64,000 bases of DNA from a virus, in the IMG/VR virus record IMGVR_UViG_3300021579_000007, positions 1 through 64,000 of that record; one strand, written 5' to 3'. This document shows, piece after piece, positions 7,761 to 15,505 of the stretch. A program made the translations under genes and the position numbers. Positions within the stretch are counted from its first letter, which is position 1. Each line of letters starts with the position of its first letter. Below the pieces are notes generated by a model that was not told the DNA's origin, did not search any database, and saw nothing but the letters and a program-made list of their open reading frames with translations.

Positions 7761-7776
7761 GGGGGCAGGAGACCGC

Positions 7777-8001
7777 ATGACTTTTGGTGATATTCTGCCA
7801 TTTCTCGGCTTTCGTACCTTCCCCGTAGACCCGAATGGAGACCCGATTGTTGACGGGAGTAAGTGGCGAGAAAGCGGTTACGAATCTCCTACACTGATAT
7901 TTCAGTGGGGTAGAGTACTAATCCCTATTTGCACAACGAGAGTGTATAGGCGAGATGAGCAAAAAGATGGCGAAACCGACGAAAAAGAAGATGTGAAATA
8001 A
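7777..8001 (+). CDS. Small hypothetical protein
   Basis: 74 residues from ATG 7777, behind GGGGGCAGGAGA. It begins MTFGDILPFLGFRTFP and ends in a charged Asp/Glu/Lys tail. An upstream in-frame start at 7747 lacks a ribosome site. No family recognised. Confidence 0.55.
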   Translation: MTFGDILPFLGFRTFPVDPNGDPIVDGSKWRESGYESPTLIFQWGRVLIPICTTRVYRRDEQKDGETDEKEDVK

Positions 8002-8005
8002 GGTG

Positions 8006-8071
8006 ATGAGCTACCGCCGGCGGCGGAAGCAGAGACGACGCAAGATGAAAGAATTTAGGGGGCGAAGATGA
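8006..8071 (+). CDS. 21-residue arginine-rich micro-ORF
   Basis: ATG 8006 follows TAAGG directly after the upstream stop, and its TGA overlaps the next ATG (8068) as ATGA. The peptide (MSYRRRRKQRRRKMKEFRGR plus one Arg) is about half arginine, resembling an arginine-rich RNA-binding motif. Position and coupling support translation; the function is a guess. Confidence 0.4.
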   Translation: MSYRRRRKQRRRKMKEFRGRR

Positions 8072-8481
8072 CAAGGCCACGAGAGTCTAACGGTAGGCAC
8101 GTGAGAAGTGCCACGACCATTGCCAAATATCTCCATGCCGAAGGGTTTACGGATTATGTCGCCAATGGCGTTGAGAGCTACTGGAGATATCAAGCCGGGC
8201 TGAATATCAGGCGACTGCGCCAATTGGAGGAGCTCGAAAAAGAACTTTCTCGCGTGATGCAAGTGCTTCCGATCGGGGATCGGCTTATCATCGGTCGCTT
8301 TATTGGCATTCACAAGAAAATGAGCTTTGATACTGGGCTCACCATTGGCCTGCAGGCGTTTGCGCAGAGATGCGACACGGTGCTGAGGGAAGAAAAGAAA
8401 GAGACGGGAAAACCAATGGGGAGCGCAGAAGAGCCCCCGCCGAAAGCGCCCGAGTCATACAGCCAGGCGGGCGAGGCGTAA
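8068..8481 (+). CDS. Helical early protein, unknown function
   Basis: 137 residues, ATG 8068 behind GGGGGCGAAG. An N-terminal segment resembling a helix-turn-helix or SAM-like fold (TTIAKYLHAEGFTDYVANGV) precedes a coiled coil (LRQLEELEKELSRVMQVL). The C-terminal 30 residues are Pro/Lys/Glu-rich. No family recognised. Confidence 0.6.
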   Translation: MTRPRESNGRHVRSATTIAKYLHAEGFTDYVANGVESYWRYQAGLNIRRLRQLEELEKELSRVMQVLPIGDRLIIGRFIGIHKKMSFDTGLTIGLQAFAQRCDTVLREEKKETGKPMGSAEEPPPKAPESYSQAGEA

Positions 8482-8597
8482 CGATCGCCCGCTCGTGAAG
8501 GGCAGAGGTAGTCCAAGAATTTGAGGGCCGTAAAACCGATCCTGGGAAGAATTCTACCGGCCAAATTTACGAAAGGTGCTCACGAATGTGTGAATAG

Positions 8598-8629
8598 CTC
8601 GCCGACCTGGATGGCCGGGGGTCGGCGAG
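8598..8629 (+). promoter_or_regulatory. Strong stem-loop before the RAMP-like gene
   Basis: A perfect 10-bp stem (CTCGCCGACC 8598-8607, GGTCGGCGAG 8620-8629, 12-nt loop) ends 17 nt before ATG 8647, just 5' of AAGGAGAC. There is no T-run, so it is not a normal terminator; a regulatory or processing hairpin is more likely. Confidence 0.5.
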
Positions 8630-8646
8630 AAATGAAAGAAGGAGAC

Positions 8647-9453
8647 ATGACCAAAAATAAACCGTCCGTTGGTATCTGGCAGCGCTACACCGTGCGGTGG
8701 GACTTTTCCACGCCCATCTTTGGCTCGTTGCCAGTGGCGAAAGAAACGCTTGCACCCTTTGTCGAGCGTGCGCTCAAAGAAGGCAAAATCAGACCTGTGA
8801 CGATCACACAGACAGACGCTGGCGTGGTCGAAGTGCGCCGGGAGGGTATCTCCCTGGATGTGCTGCGGCAGGAAAAAATCGACGAACTGCTAGAGCAACT
8901 CCCGACGGAAGAGGAGATGATCGAAGAGCGCAGCCTGCAATTCTGGCGGCATGACGGCCTGCTCTGTTTTCCTGGTGGCAATATCCGGGCACACCTCAAA
9001 GAGTGCGCCCGGACGCTCTCCTCGCTCGTGCTCCCGAAGCCGGCCAAGGGCAGCGGCAATCGCTCCCTGTCCATTCGCGGGGTCAACGGGCTCTATGTGA
9101 CCGAGGAGTGGGTGCCGATTACGCGCGCCGGCCAGCCCGTAACGCAGCCGGACGATGCGGTAGAATTCTTTGTCCACACGACCAACCCGCGCACCGGCGC
9201 GCCGATGAACGCCATCAAAAAGGTCGAGTCACTGGCGGCCGGGACCCAACTTGCGTTTACCCTGCAAGTGCTGGGCGGGATCGTGAGTGAGGAAGAGCTG
9301 GATATGATCCTGCAATATGGCGCCTTGCACGGCTTCGGCCAGGAACGCTCGCGCGGCTATGGGCGCTATGTCTACACCGTCGAGCAGCAGGTCAAGCTCA
9401 CGACGAAGACGCGGACCCGGCCCAACGGTGCCGCGGCAGAGGCGTCTGCGTAA
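8647..9453 (+). CDS. Stand-alone RAMP-like (Cas7/Cmr-type fold) phage protein
   Basis: 268 residues from ATG 8647 behind AAGGAG. Two features resemble RAMP-superfamily RRM-like proteins: LLCFPGGNIRAHLKECART (compare the xPGxSLxGxLR element of Cas7-type proteins) and a C-terminal Gly-rich loop, GFGQERSRGYGRYVY. The middle (VEFFVHTTNPRTGAPMNAIK) and the AFTLQVLGG...EELDMILQYGA segment fit similar proteins encoded singly by phages. It sits in the early region, over 40 kb from the type IV operon, with no other cas-like gene beside it. The fold assignment is inference; the function is unknown. Confidence 0.6.
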   Translation: MTKNKPSVGIWQRYTVRWDFSTPIFGSLPVAKETLAPFVERALKEGKIRPVTITQTDAGVVEVRREGISLDVLRQEKIDELLEQLPTEEEMIEERSLQFWRHDGLLCFPGGNIRAHLKECARTLSSLVLPKPAKGSGNRSLSIRGVNGLYVTEEWVPITRAGQPVTQPDDAVEFFVHTTNPRTGAPMNAIKKVESLAAGTQLAFTLQVLGGIVSEEELDMILQYGALHGFGQERSRGYGRYVYTVEQQVKLTTKTRTRPNGAAAEASA

Positions 9454-9490
9454 AGACGACGAGGTGTGACTTGACATGCAATGAGATGCC

Positions 9491-9663
9491 GTGACGGCGA
9501 GTGTTGTCGTGTTGTGCTCTGCTTTGTTGTGACGGCGAGGTGTGACGTGCGGTGCCGTGTCCTGGGGTGCTGTGACGGCGAGTATTGTCGTGTTGTGTTC
9601 TGCTTTGTCGTGACGGCGAGGTGTGACGTGCGGTGCCGTGTCCTGGGGTGCTGTGACGGCGAG
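9491..9663 (+). repeat. G/T-rich tandem repeat (81-bp unit) in a 387-bp gene-free stretch
   Basis: The 11-mer GTGACGGCGAG recurs at 9491, 9529, 9572, 9610 and 9653 (alternating 38 and 43 bp), giving an 81-bp higher-order unit repeated twice almost exactly. The whole gene-free stretch 9454-9840 is extremely G/T-rich on the + strand, and degenerate copies continue to about 9780. No convincing gene is seen here. It separates the early genes from the last + strand gene of this block. Confidence 0.8.
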
Positions 9664-9840
9664 GAGTGCCCTGGCTTGAACTGAGGTGCCGGCGAGGAGT
9701 GGTTTGTTTTGCTATGAGGTGTAGTGTTTTGACGTGACGCCGAGTAGTGCGGTGGTTTGATGTGATGTGTCGTGCCGTCGCGATCTTTCCTTTCAACGTG
9801 GGCGGGACCGCTCCCGCCCTTACTTACAAGGAGTGTGTAT

Positions 9841-10161
9841 ATGGCAGAAGAGAAAAAGTTTACGCTGGTCACCGAGCAGGGTGTCGCGGAGTTCCGTGAC
9901 CATCTCGCCCAGGGTGCCATCAACGGGAGCCTCACCTCCAAGCAGCTCGACGCCAGCAATACGCTCATCAAGGGCGTCTATGCGGGCGAGACCGTGCGGC
10001 TCAAGTATCTCAATTTTCTCTTTGATTTTTTCAAGAAATCGGGATCCGACCAGGAGGAAGTCCAACGCCGCGTGATTGGCGCTATGCCAAAGTTTTTCAG
10101 CCGGACCCCGGAGATGTTCGCTTTGCCCGTGCCGTCGAAAGAAACCAAATCTGCTGCCTAA
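9841..10161 (+). CDS. Unknown small protein at the end of the early block
   Basis: 106 residues, ATG 9841 behind AAGGAGTGTGTAT. A helical protein (GVAEFRDHLAQGAINGSLTS, then VRLKYLNFLFDFF) with a Pro/Ser-rich tail. It converges with the minus-strand late genes (10294). No family recognised. I saw no strong terminator in 10162-10293, only weak short stems such as GGAAC/GTTCC at 10232-10245. Confidence 0.6.
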   Translation: MAEEKKFTLVTEQGVAEFRDHLAQGAINGSLTSKQLDASNTLIKGVYAGETVRLKYLNFLFDFFKKSGSDQEEVQRRVIGAMPKFFSRTPEMFALPVPSKETKSAA

Positions 10162-10293
10162 CTAAAGGGGGCACTCCGTATCACGCGGGGGCGCCTCCCC
10201 TCACCGATCCCCTCTGGGCCGACGCGGAGCAGGAACCAAAGTTCCCGGCAGTCCTATCTTTTACGGCGAGGACCCCTTCGTTTTCTTGTCGCC

Positions 10294-10701
10294 CTAACTA
10301 AACGGCGCGTTCTTCGCCTGCGAGAGCTTGACTGTCACCTCCCGCACCATCTGGCGCGGGACCAACCCCGAGTCCAGCCACTCAAAGACAAAGACGGCCC
10401 GGTGAGAAACGACCGCACCGTCAGCAATAGGGGCATCGCTAATGCGCACGTCTGCCTCTTGCAGTTTCCATGCGAGCGCACCACCTGCGCTGATGGTCAC
10501 ATTGTTGGCGTTCAGGATATTCTGGTTATTGCGGCCGTTGATGATGGCGCCGGTATGCACCGAGTAGTAGGTGAGCCGGGCACCGCTGAGTGAAGCACTG
10601 CTCACGGGGGCGCCATTCTCGTCCTGCAAGGAAGCTGTGTAGGTAGCGGTTTCCCCTTCGGTCAGTTCGATGAGATAGGGGGTTGGGGCGGCCACGCTCA
10701 A
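10294..10701 (-). CDS. Putative beta-sandwich structural protein
   Basis: 135 residues with a beta-rich Ig-like/BppU-like look (ELTEGETATYTASLQDENGA, then AVFVFEWLDSG). Such domains occur in phage baseplate and tail accessory proteins. It is the last gene of the minus-strand late transcript and overlaps the upstream gene by 4 nt. Function inferred from composition only. Confidence 0.5.
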   Translation of the reverse strand: MSVAAPTPYLIELTEGETATYTASLQDENGAPVSSASLSGARLTYYSVHTGAIINGRNNQNILNANNVTISAGGALAWKLQEADVRISDAPIADGAVVSHRAVFVFEWLDSGLVPRQMVREVTVKLSQAKNAPFS

Positions 10702-10922
10702 TTCCCCTTCGTGTGTATTGGCTGCAGCGACGGAACGATGATGCGCGGCTGATCCGTTTCTTGGCGCTTCTGAATGGTCATCTGCAGTTGCGCATTGATG
10801 ATCGAGGCCTTGAGCATCTCAATTGCCAAGAGCAAATCCTTGATCGGGAATCCTTCCGTGAGCGACCAACTTGGCGTTTGCGTTTGCGGATCATACTCGA
10901 TCACCACATGTGGATTGGCCAT
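10698..10922 (-). CDS. Small hypothetical protein
   Basis: 74 residues (MANPHVVIEYDPQTQTPSW, then a helix LLLAIEMLKASIINAQLQM). ATG 10922 follows GGAGGACTCT. Coupled to the downstream gene by overlap; unknown function. Confidence 0.55.
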   Translation of the reverse strand: MANPHVVIEYDPQTQTPSWSLTEGFPIKDLLLAIEMLKASIINAQLQMTIQKRQETDQPRIIVPSLQPIHTKGN

Positions 10923-10943
10923 AGAGTCCTCCGAGCTGTGAGT

Positions 10944-13028
10944 CTACTTGACAATGCCCTCATTGACTAGATGCGCGAGGTTCGCGCCCTCATTGGCGAG
11001 CGTGGGTTTCACGGTTTGCTCGTTGACCAGCCGGAGCACGTTGGGTCCGGTACTGATCGGCTGACTGAGCATCATCAGCAGCATGTTGGGCGGGTCACTC
11101 TGTGCGGTTCTCGCACTCCTCTGCGGCAAAGGAAAATCGAGGGGGCGGAAAGGTGCGACAGGCGGAATTGCAGTCAGGGACCCGGTCAGGAGATTCGGCG
11201 CTGCCCACTCTGGTCGCACTGCCCGCTTGATTGGAGTCGGCCAGTCATCCTGTGCAAATGGTACCGGCACGGCTGGCGCTGCAGCCAGGGTGGTATCGAG
11301 GAGGTTTTGCGGATCGTCAACTCGCTGTGATCTCTTTGCTGAAAGGGGCGGCCAGTCTGTTTGCCGGAATGGCGCGGGTACCGGGGCCAATGTCGAGAGT
11401 AAGAGATTCGGCGCGATTTCAGACTGTGGGGCCCGTCCTGTCGATCGAGGTGAGGAAAAATCAACAGGAAGAAACGGCGGCGCTAACCCCGGCGTTAAGA
11501 GGAGGTTCGGGGCGAGGTCTGCCGATTGCACGCCCCTGCTTCGCGCCGGTATCGGCCAGTCATCCTGATTGAATGGGGCAACTACCGGGGCGAGCGTCGT
11601 CAACAGCAAATTGGGAATGCTCTCCGCCTGCACTGCTGGCCGTCTGGGTGGGAGCGGCCAATCCTGCCCGCTCAAGGGCGCAGCGGTGGGTAGAGCCGGT
11701 GCCAAGGTCGTTGAGAGTAGATTAGGCAGGTCTGCCGAGAAAGGCTGCGCTCTCCCCCGTAGCGGCGGAAAATCGAGCAATCGGAAAGGAAGGACCGCAG
11801 GAGCCGGGGTCAGAGTCGTCAGCAGCAGATTTGGTACGGCCTCATCCCGCAACGCTCTGCATTTGGCTACAGCCGGCCAATCATCCTGATGAAAGGGGTG
11901 GGCTATGACCACCGGGGCCAACATTGTCCCGAGGAGATTCGGAGGGACATCCGCTTGTGGACCTGCTCGCCTGACAGAGAGAGGCCAGTCATTCTGGCCA
12001 AACGGCGGCGCTAATCCCGGCGTCAAGAGAAGGTTCAGCGGATCGTCAGCTCGCTGCGCTTTCTTTGCGACAGGCTGCGGCCAGTCATTCTGGTTGAACG
12101 GTTGGGCTATGACCGCCGGGGCCAGAGTCGTCAGCAGCAAGTTCTGCGGATCTGCGTGAACAGGCCGTGCCAGCGCTCGTGAGAGCGGAAAATCGACCGG
12201 CGTAAACGGGACCGCGATGACCGCTGGCGTGAGGGTCGTCCCGAGCAGATTCGGGAGTATGTCCGCCTGGGGCAGTGCGCGCCGAGCGGGAATCGGCCAG
12301 TCAATCGGGACAACCGGTGCTGACGGGAGTGCCAGTGTCGAGGCGAGCAGGTTCGGCGGATCCGTTTGGATTGGTCGGCCAACCGCTCGCACTGGCGGAA
12401 AATCGACAGAGAGAAACGGCGGGGCAAGCCCTGGAGTGAGGAGGAGATTCTGGACACCCTCCGCCTGCGGTATCGCTCGTCTTCCCGGACTCGGCCAGTC
12501 CGTCTGGCTGAACGGCACTGGCGCACGCGTGAAAATGACCAGGTTCGGTGCGCCCTCATCCTGCTGTGCTTTCTTCGCGACAGGTGCCGGCCAGTCGTCC
12601 TGATTGAATGGGGGCGTCAGTCCTGGCGTTATGAGCAGGTTCGGCGGGCCGTCTTGCGATGGTGTCTGCCGTGGTGCCGGACTCGGCCAATCCTGCTGAC
12701 GAAACGGCACCGGCGCCAGCGTCGTGGTGAGGAGATTGGCCTGTGCATCGTATCGGTAGCTGACCGTCCGGCTTGGCAGCGGCCAATCATCCTGGCTGAA
12801 TGGCGGCATCGGCGCCGGCGCCAGCGTCGTGAGCAGAAGATTGGGCGGCGGCGCTTCCTGTTTCGGCGCGGCCGGCCGAGCGGGAGTCGGCCAGTCGGTT
12901 TGGTGGAATGGGGCAGGAGTTGGCGCTCCCGCCAGGACGGTGAGCAGGAGGTTGGCGACAACTTCGACGACCGGCACCCACGGGGGAGGCTTCGGCGTGA
13001 TGATCGGTGGTCGAAAGATGGTCGCCAT
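10944..13028 (-). CDS. Large proline-rich repeat protein (about 19 NLLLTTLAP...DWP units)
   Basis: 694 residues built almost entirely of 27-36-residue units of the form PNLLLTTLAPAP-PF-Q-DWP-P-RRA-Q. I count 19 NLL-type starts, most followed by DWP or DFP. Units alternate between LLTTLAP and LLTPGLAPPF types, as if amplified and shuffled by recombination. The C-terminus leaves the repeat (LRLVNEQTVKPTLANEG). No signal peptide. Unknown role; it could be an extended fibre or a surface decoration of the virion. Confidence 0.75.
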   Translation of the reverse strand: MATIFRPPIITPKPPPWVPVVEVVANLLLTVLAGAPTPAPFHQTDWPTPARPAAPKQEAPPPNLLLTTLAPAPMPPFSQDDWPLPSRTVSYRYDAQANLLTTTLAPVPFRQQDWPSPAPRQTPSQDGPPNLLITPGLTPPFNQDDWPAPVAKKAQQDEGAPNLVIFTRAPVPFSQTDWPSPGRRAIPQAEGVQNLLLTPGLAPPFLSVDFPPVRAVGRPIQTDPPNLLASTLALPSAPVVPIDWPIPARRALPQADILPNLLGTTLTPAVIAVPFTPVDFPLSRALARPVHADPQNLLLTTLAPAVIAQPFNQNDWPQPVAKKAQRADDPLNLLLTPGLAPPFGQNDWPLSVRRAGPQADVPPNLLGTMLAPVVIAHPFHQDDWPAVAKCRALRDEAVPNLLLTTLTPAPAVLPFRLLDFPPLRGRAQPFSADLPNLLSTTLAPALPTAAPLSGQDWPLPPRRPAVQAESIPNLLLTTLAPVVAPFNQDDWPIPARSRGVQSADLAPNLLLTPGLAPPFLPVDFSSPRSTGRAPQSEIAPNLLLSTLAPVPAPFRQTDWPPLSAKRSQRVDDPQNLLDTTLAAAPAVPVPFAQDDWPTPIKRAVRPEWAAPNLLTGSLTAIPPVAPFRPLDFPLPQRSARTAQSDPPNMLLMMLSQPISTGPNVLRLVNEQTVKPTLANEGANLAHLVNEGIVK

Positions 13029-13031
13029 TTT

Positions 13032-13814
13032 TTAGAGGCTCGCTATGATCCGTCTTGCGTAACGTTCTCGCATCTTCATCAGGTTCTTGTCATGATGACG
13101 CAGATAGGATTGCCGCTTCTGCTCAAGTTGTGAGGCGCGTTGTTCGGGTGTCATCGTGGCGCGCCTCTGCTTACGCAGTTCGTTCGTTCTGGCACGATGG
13201 GCAATATCATAGGCGCGTTTCTCTTCTTTATGAGCCGCCATGTATTCCTGTTGCTGTACAAGCCTTCTCTCTCTGGTGCGCTCAGCATAGCGAGCGGCCC
13301 GCAGCCGCCGCGCCTCCCGTTGTTCCGGTGTCTCCGCCTCATAGATCGCCGAGACGCGCAACGCATTGCAGGCGCGGCAGATACGATCGTTCTTGCTATT
13401 CCGGTAGGTGTTTTCCTCCGTGTATTCATGCCCCCGTGGACAATGTGTGATGAGGGCGGCACGGGCAGAGTGAATTGCTTTATGCCGCAGGAGTTGTTCT
13501 AGAGTATATTTCGACCCTGCCCGCGATCTTGCTAACGGGCAGACATTAAATACTGGGTTAAGATTGTCTATATATTCTTGCTCCTTCGCGAGCAATTCAG
13601 ACGGTTCACACTCCTCGATTATCCAAAAACGAAAAGTCGCCTCATCATATTTCGTCCAAGCGTTTTGCAGATATGGCGAGTGATGTTTTCCGCTTCTTAG
13701 CAATAAACGATGCTTAGACCATCGGGAATGAACACTCTTACTGCTCCCAATGTAATAGTTCTGACAATCTATCTGCTCAATCACGTAAATCCCACATTTT
13801 ACCTTCGACGCCAT
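13032..13814 (-). CDS. Free-standing GIY-YIG homing endonuclease
   Basis: 260 residues. The N-terminal GIY-YIG domain shows CGIYVIEQI then NYYIGSS, with a conserved Arg in SVHSRWSKHR and a metal-binding Glu in EQEYIDNLNPVFN. A zinc-finger-like CPRGHEYTEENTY...CRACNALR at about residues 125-155 resembles HNH-linked DNA-binding modules. The C-terminal 100 residues are an Arg/Glu-rich helix. It sits between late structural genes, with a palindrome-rich 150-bp stretch immediately upstream. Probable selfish gene. Confidence 0.85.
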   Translation of the reverse strand: MASKVKCGIYVIEQIDCQNYYIGSSKSVHSRWSKHRLLLRSGKHHSPYLQNAWTKYDEATFRFWIIEECEPSELLAKEQEYIDNLNPVFNVCPLARSRAGSKYTLEQLLRHKAIHSARAALITHCPRGHEYTEENTYRNSKNDRICRACNALRVSAIYEAETPEQREARRLRAARYAERTRERRLVQQQEYMAAHKEEKRAYDIAHRARTNELRKQRRATMTPEQRASQLEQKRQSYLRHHDKNLMKMRERYARRIIASL

Positions 13815-13855
13815 AGCGTACCTCCTATAACGTCATGGTATCATAAGATATCACA

Positions 13856-13964
13856 AAACCCTAGCATCTGTAGACTCTTAAGGGCTAGGGTTTGTTGTGG
13901 TGCGATGAGCTAAACATCCTTGATTTTACTGAGTAAATCAAGGATTATATCACATTATGTGATA
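13856..13964. repeat. Cluster of three perfect palindromes upstream of the GIY-YIG gene
   Basis: AAACCCTAGC (13856-13865) pairs with GCTAGGGTTT (13884-13893); ATCCTTGATTT (13916-13926) with AAATCAAGGAT (13935-13945); TATCACAT (13948-13955) with ATGTGATA (13957-13964). They fill the 150-bp gene-free gap 13815-13965. The first two could act as terminators, but T-runs are short, so an operator or insertion-boundary role is possible. Confidence 0.7.
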
Positions 13965-13965
13965 A

Positions 13966-14472
13966 TCACAAAATCTCGTAGACAAGATGGGCTCCCATCA
14001 GCCCTACATTTCCACCTGTAAAGGCGGAGAGTGAAGACTCACTGACGGACGTGCCGACACCAAGGATGCCCCATTCTCCCCCTTGTGGTGCCAGCCATTT
14101 GCAGATGCCACCGAAGGCATTAAAGCTCAGATTGAGCTTGGCCCCTGTGGCTGCCGTGATACGGGAGGGACCAGTGAGGGCAGCAACAAAGGTGAGGGCA
14201 TTGGCACTTAGTGCAGAGGCGAATGAGTTCAGCGGGCCATCAGAATTGGGGGTCGCCAGCGCGGTTGGGGTCGCGCCGAGCACGACATCGCGGGCAAAGA
14301 CCATGATGTTGACCGCCGATGCAGTGGCCTGCCCGCCCTCAAAAATTTCCGACACGAGGCATCCGGCCGCAGCGCCGCTGGCGCCAATAGCCATATAGGT
14401 ACCGTTCGCCAGGGTAGTGTTATCCGCCGCCGCGGTCGGGGTCCATGTCGCTGCCTGAAAAACTCTTTTCAT
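13966..14472 (-). CDS. Putative virion-associated protein
   Basis: 168 residues, rich in Ala/Gly/Ser/Thr with a beta-structured look (GTYMAIGASGAAAGCLVSEI, then GGEWGILGVGTSVSES). ATG 14472 follows AAGGAGTATCACG. Composition fits phage structural proteins. No family recognised. Confidence 0.55.
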   Translation of the reverse strand: MKRVFQAATWTPTAAADNTTLANGTYMAIGASGAAAGCLVSEIFEGGQATASAVNIMVFARDVVLGATPTALATPNSDGPLNSFASALSANALTFVAALTGPSRITAATGAKLNLSFNAFGGICKWLAPQGGEWGILGVGTSVSESSLSAFTGGNVGLMGAHLVYEIL

Positions 14473-14519
14473 CGTGATACTCCTTATGGATTAGGGTGGA
14501 TGTGTGGTGACGATACAGA

Positions 14520-14891
14520 TTAGGATTTGACTAGACTGAGCAATCCTTGCGGACTGCCGAGATCACCTCCTTTTGCTGCGAGAGTGAACGTCAGATCGGC
14601 AAGTTTCTCGAAGGGCAGATGACTGTAATCAGACGTGCTTGCCATCGCAGCACAAAAGTCGCAAATGTAATGGTCGCACTTTTGGCAGTACGCTCGCTCC
14701 CGGGTGCGCAGCGGATTGAGAATAACGGCACACCGGCAATGCGAGCAGGAGAGCGTTGCTGCCTCCAGTAGTTTTCCCTCACCGCACTGTTTTGGATCGA
14801 GGTTGGCTAAGTGGGCAATTTCAGCAGGAATCCCCGGACTCGCCCTGTGATCGATCATGAGATAGCCGTCATATTTGCGTAGAGAAGCCAT
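14520..14891 (-). CDS. Small Cys-rich zinc-binding protein
   Basis: 123 residues from ATG 14891 (AGGAGGATCT upstream). A multi-cysteine module (CSHCRCAVILNPLR, then YCQKCDHYICDFC) at residues about 50-80 probably binds two zinc ions. The N-terminus resembles a short phage motif (YDGYLMIDHRASPGIP). Role unknown; located among late accessory genes. Confidence 0.65.
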   Translation of the reverse strand: MASLRKYDGYLMIDHRASPGIPAEIAHLANLDPKQCGEGKLLEAATLSCSHCRCAVILNPLRTRERAYCQKCDHYICDFCAAMASTSDYSHLPFEKLADLTFTLAAKGGDLGSPQGLLSLVKS

Positions 14892-14899
14892 AGATCCTC

Positions 14900-15478
14900 C
14901 TATAAAAGCGCTTGGGCAAAAAGTGTGTCTGCTAAATCCCCCCCCTGCCAATTAATCAAAGTCACGGTTTGCCCGGCCGTCGAGTATCCGATACCGGGGT
15001 ATCCGCTTGCAATTGATGAATCGATTACATTAGAACCAATCTGTGTGGCATTGCGAAAGAGTTTGATCGTCGTCCCCGCTATCTGGATTTTGATGATATC
15101 ATTTACTGCAAATCCTGCCGCGGTCCCGGTCGCTAAACTCGTGAATACCCCAGCGATACTCTTTCCCAGTTCCCATGTCCCGTTCAGTGCGAACGCCCAT
15201 CGATAATAGGTGCGCGCTCCGCTCGCGACACGAACCATCAGTGCCGGACCTGACCCGCCAGTTGCGCCAAACTCATCTACCAGGATAATCTGCGAGTACT
15301 GATCTGCCGGAAAAGTGATCGCAGAATAGAATTCTCCGCTGTCGCCGCTGCTAAAGGAGGTGGGCTCGGCATGATTGGAGACGATCTGCATAGCCGTTTC
15401 CCCAGTAATAATTGTCCAGTTCGCCCCGAGATTAGCGGCATTGGCTCTGGTGAAACTATCTGTGACGAGAGCAGTCAT
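14900..15478 (-). CDS. Jelly-roll (concanavalin-like) domain protein, paralogue of the next gene
   Basis: 192 residues forming one beta-sandwich domain that begins DSFTRANAANLGANW and includes PADQYSQIILVDEFG and ALMVRVASGARTYYRW. The same landmarks recur in the C-terminal half of the 312-residue product encoded just upstream (DNFNRANNADLGVNW, NDQYSQATIIML). Such domains bind carbohydrates or serve as fibre modules. No signal peptide, unlike its paralogue. Confidence 0.65.
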   Translation of the reverse strand: MTALVTDSFTRANAANLGANWTIITGETAMQIVSNHAEPTSFSSGDSGEFYSAITFPADQYSQIILVDEFGATGGSGPALMVRVASGARTYYRWAFALNGTWELGKSIAGVFTSLATGTAAGFAVNDIIKIQIAGTTIKLFRNATQIGSNVIDSSIASGYPGIGYSTAGQTVTLINWQGGDLADTLFAQALL

Positions 15479-15505
15479 ATTTTTTATTTCCCTTTGAGCT
15501 TCAGT

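Noticed and set aside
9491-9663. 81-bp repeats considered as a CRISPR array for the type IV-B system
   Set aside because: Repeat and intervening sequence are both conserved between copies, so there are no unique spacers.
9372-9971. Minus-strand frames rich in His/Thr/Arg across the G/T-rich repeat
   Set aside because: They are translations of a low-complexity repeat with no ribosome site or neighbouring operon logic.
12366-13133. Long + strand frame opposite the repeat protein
   Set aside because: It is Arg/Trp-rich and mirrors the repeats of the real minus-strand gene; no independent protein features.
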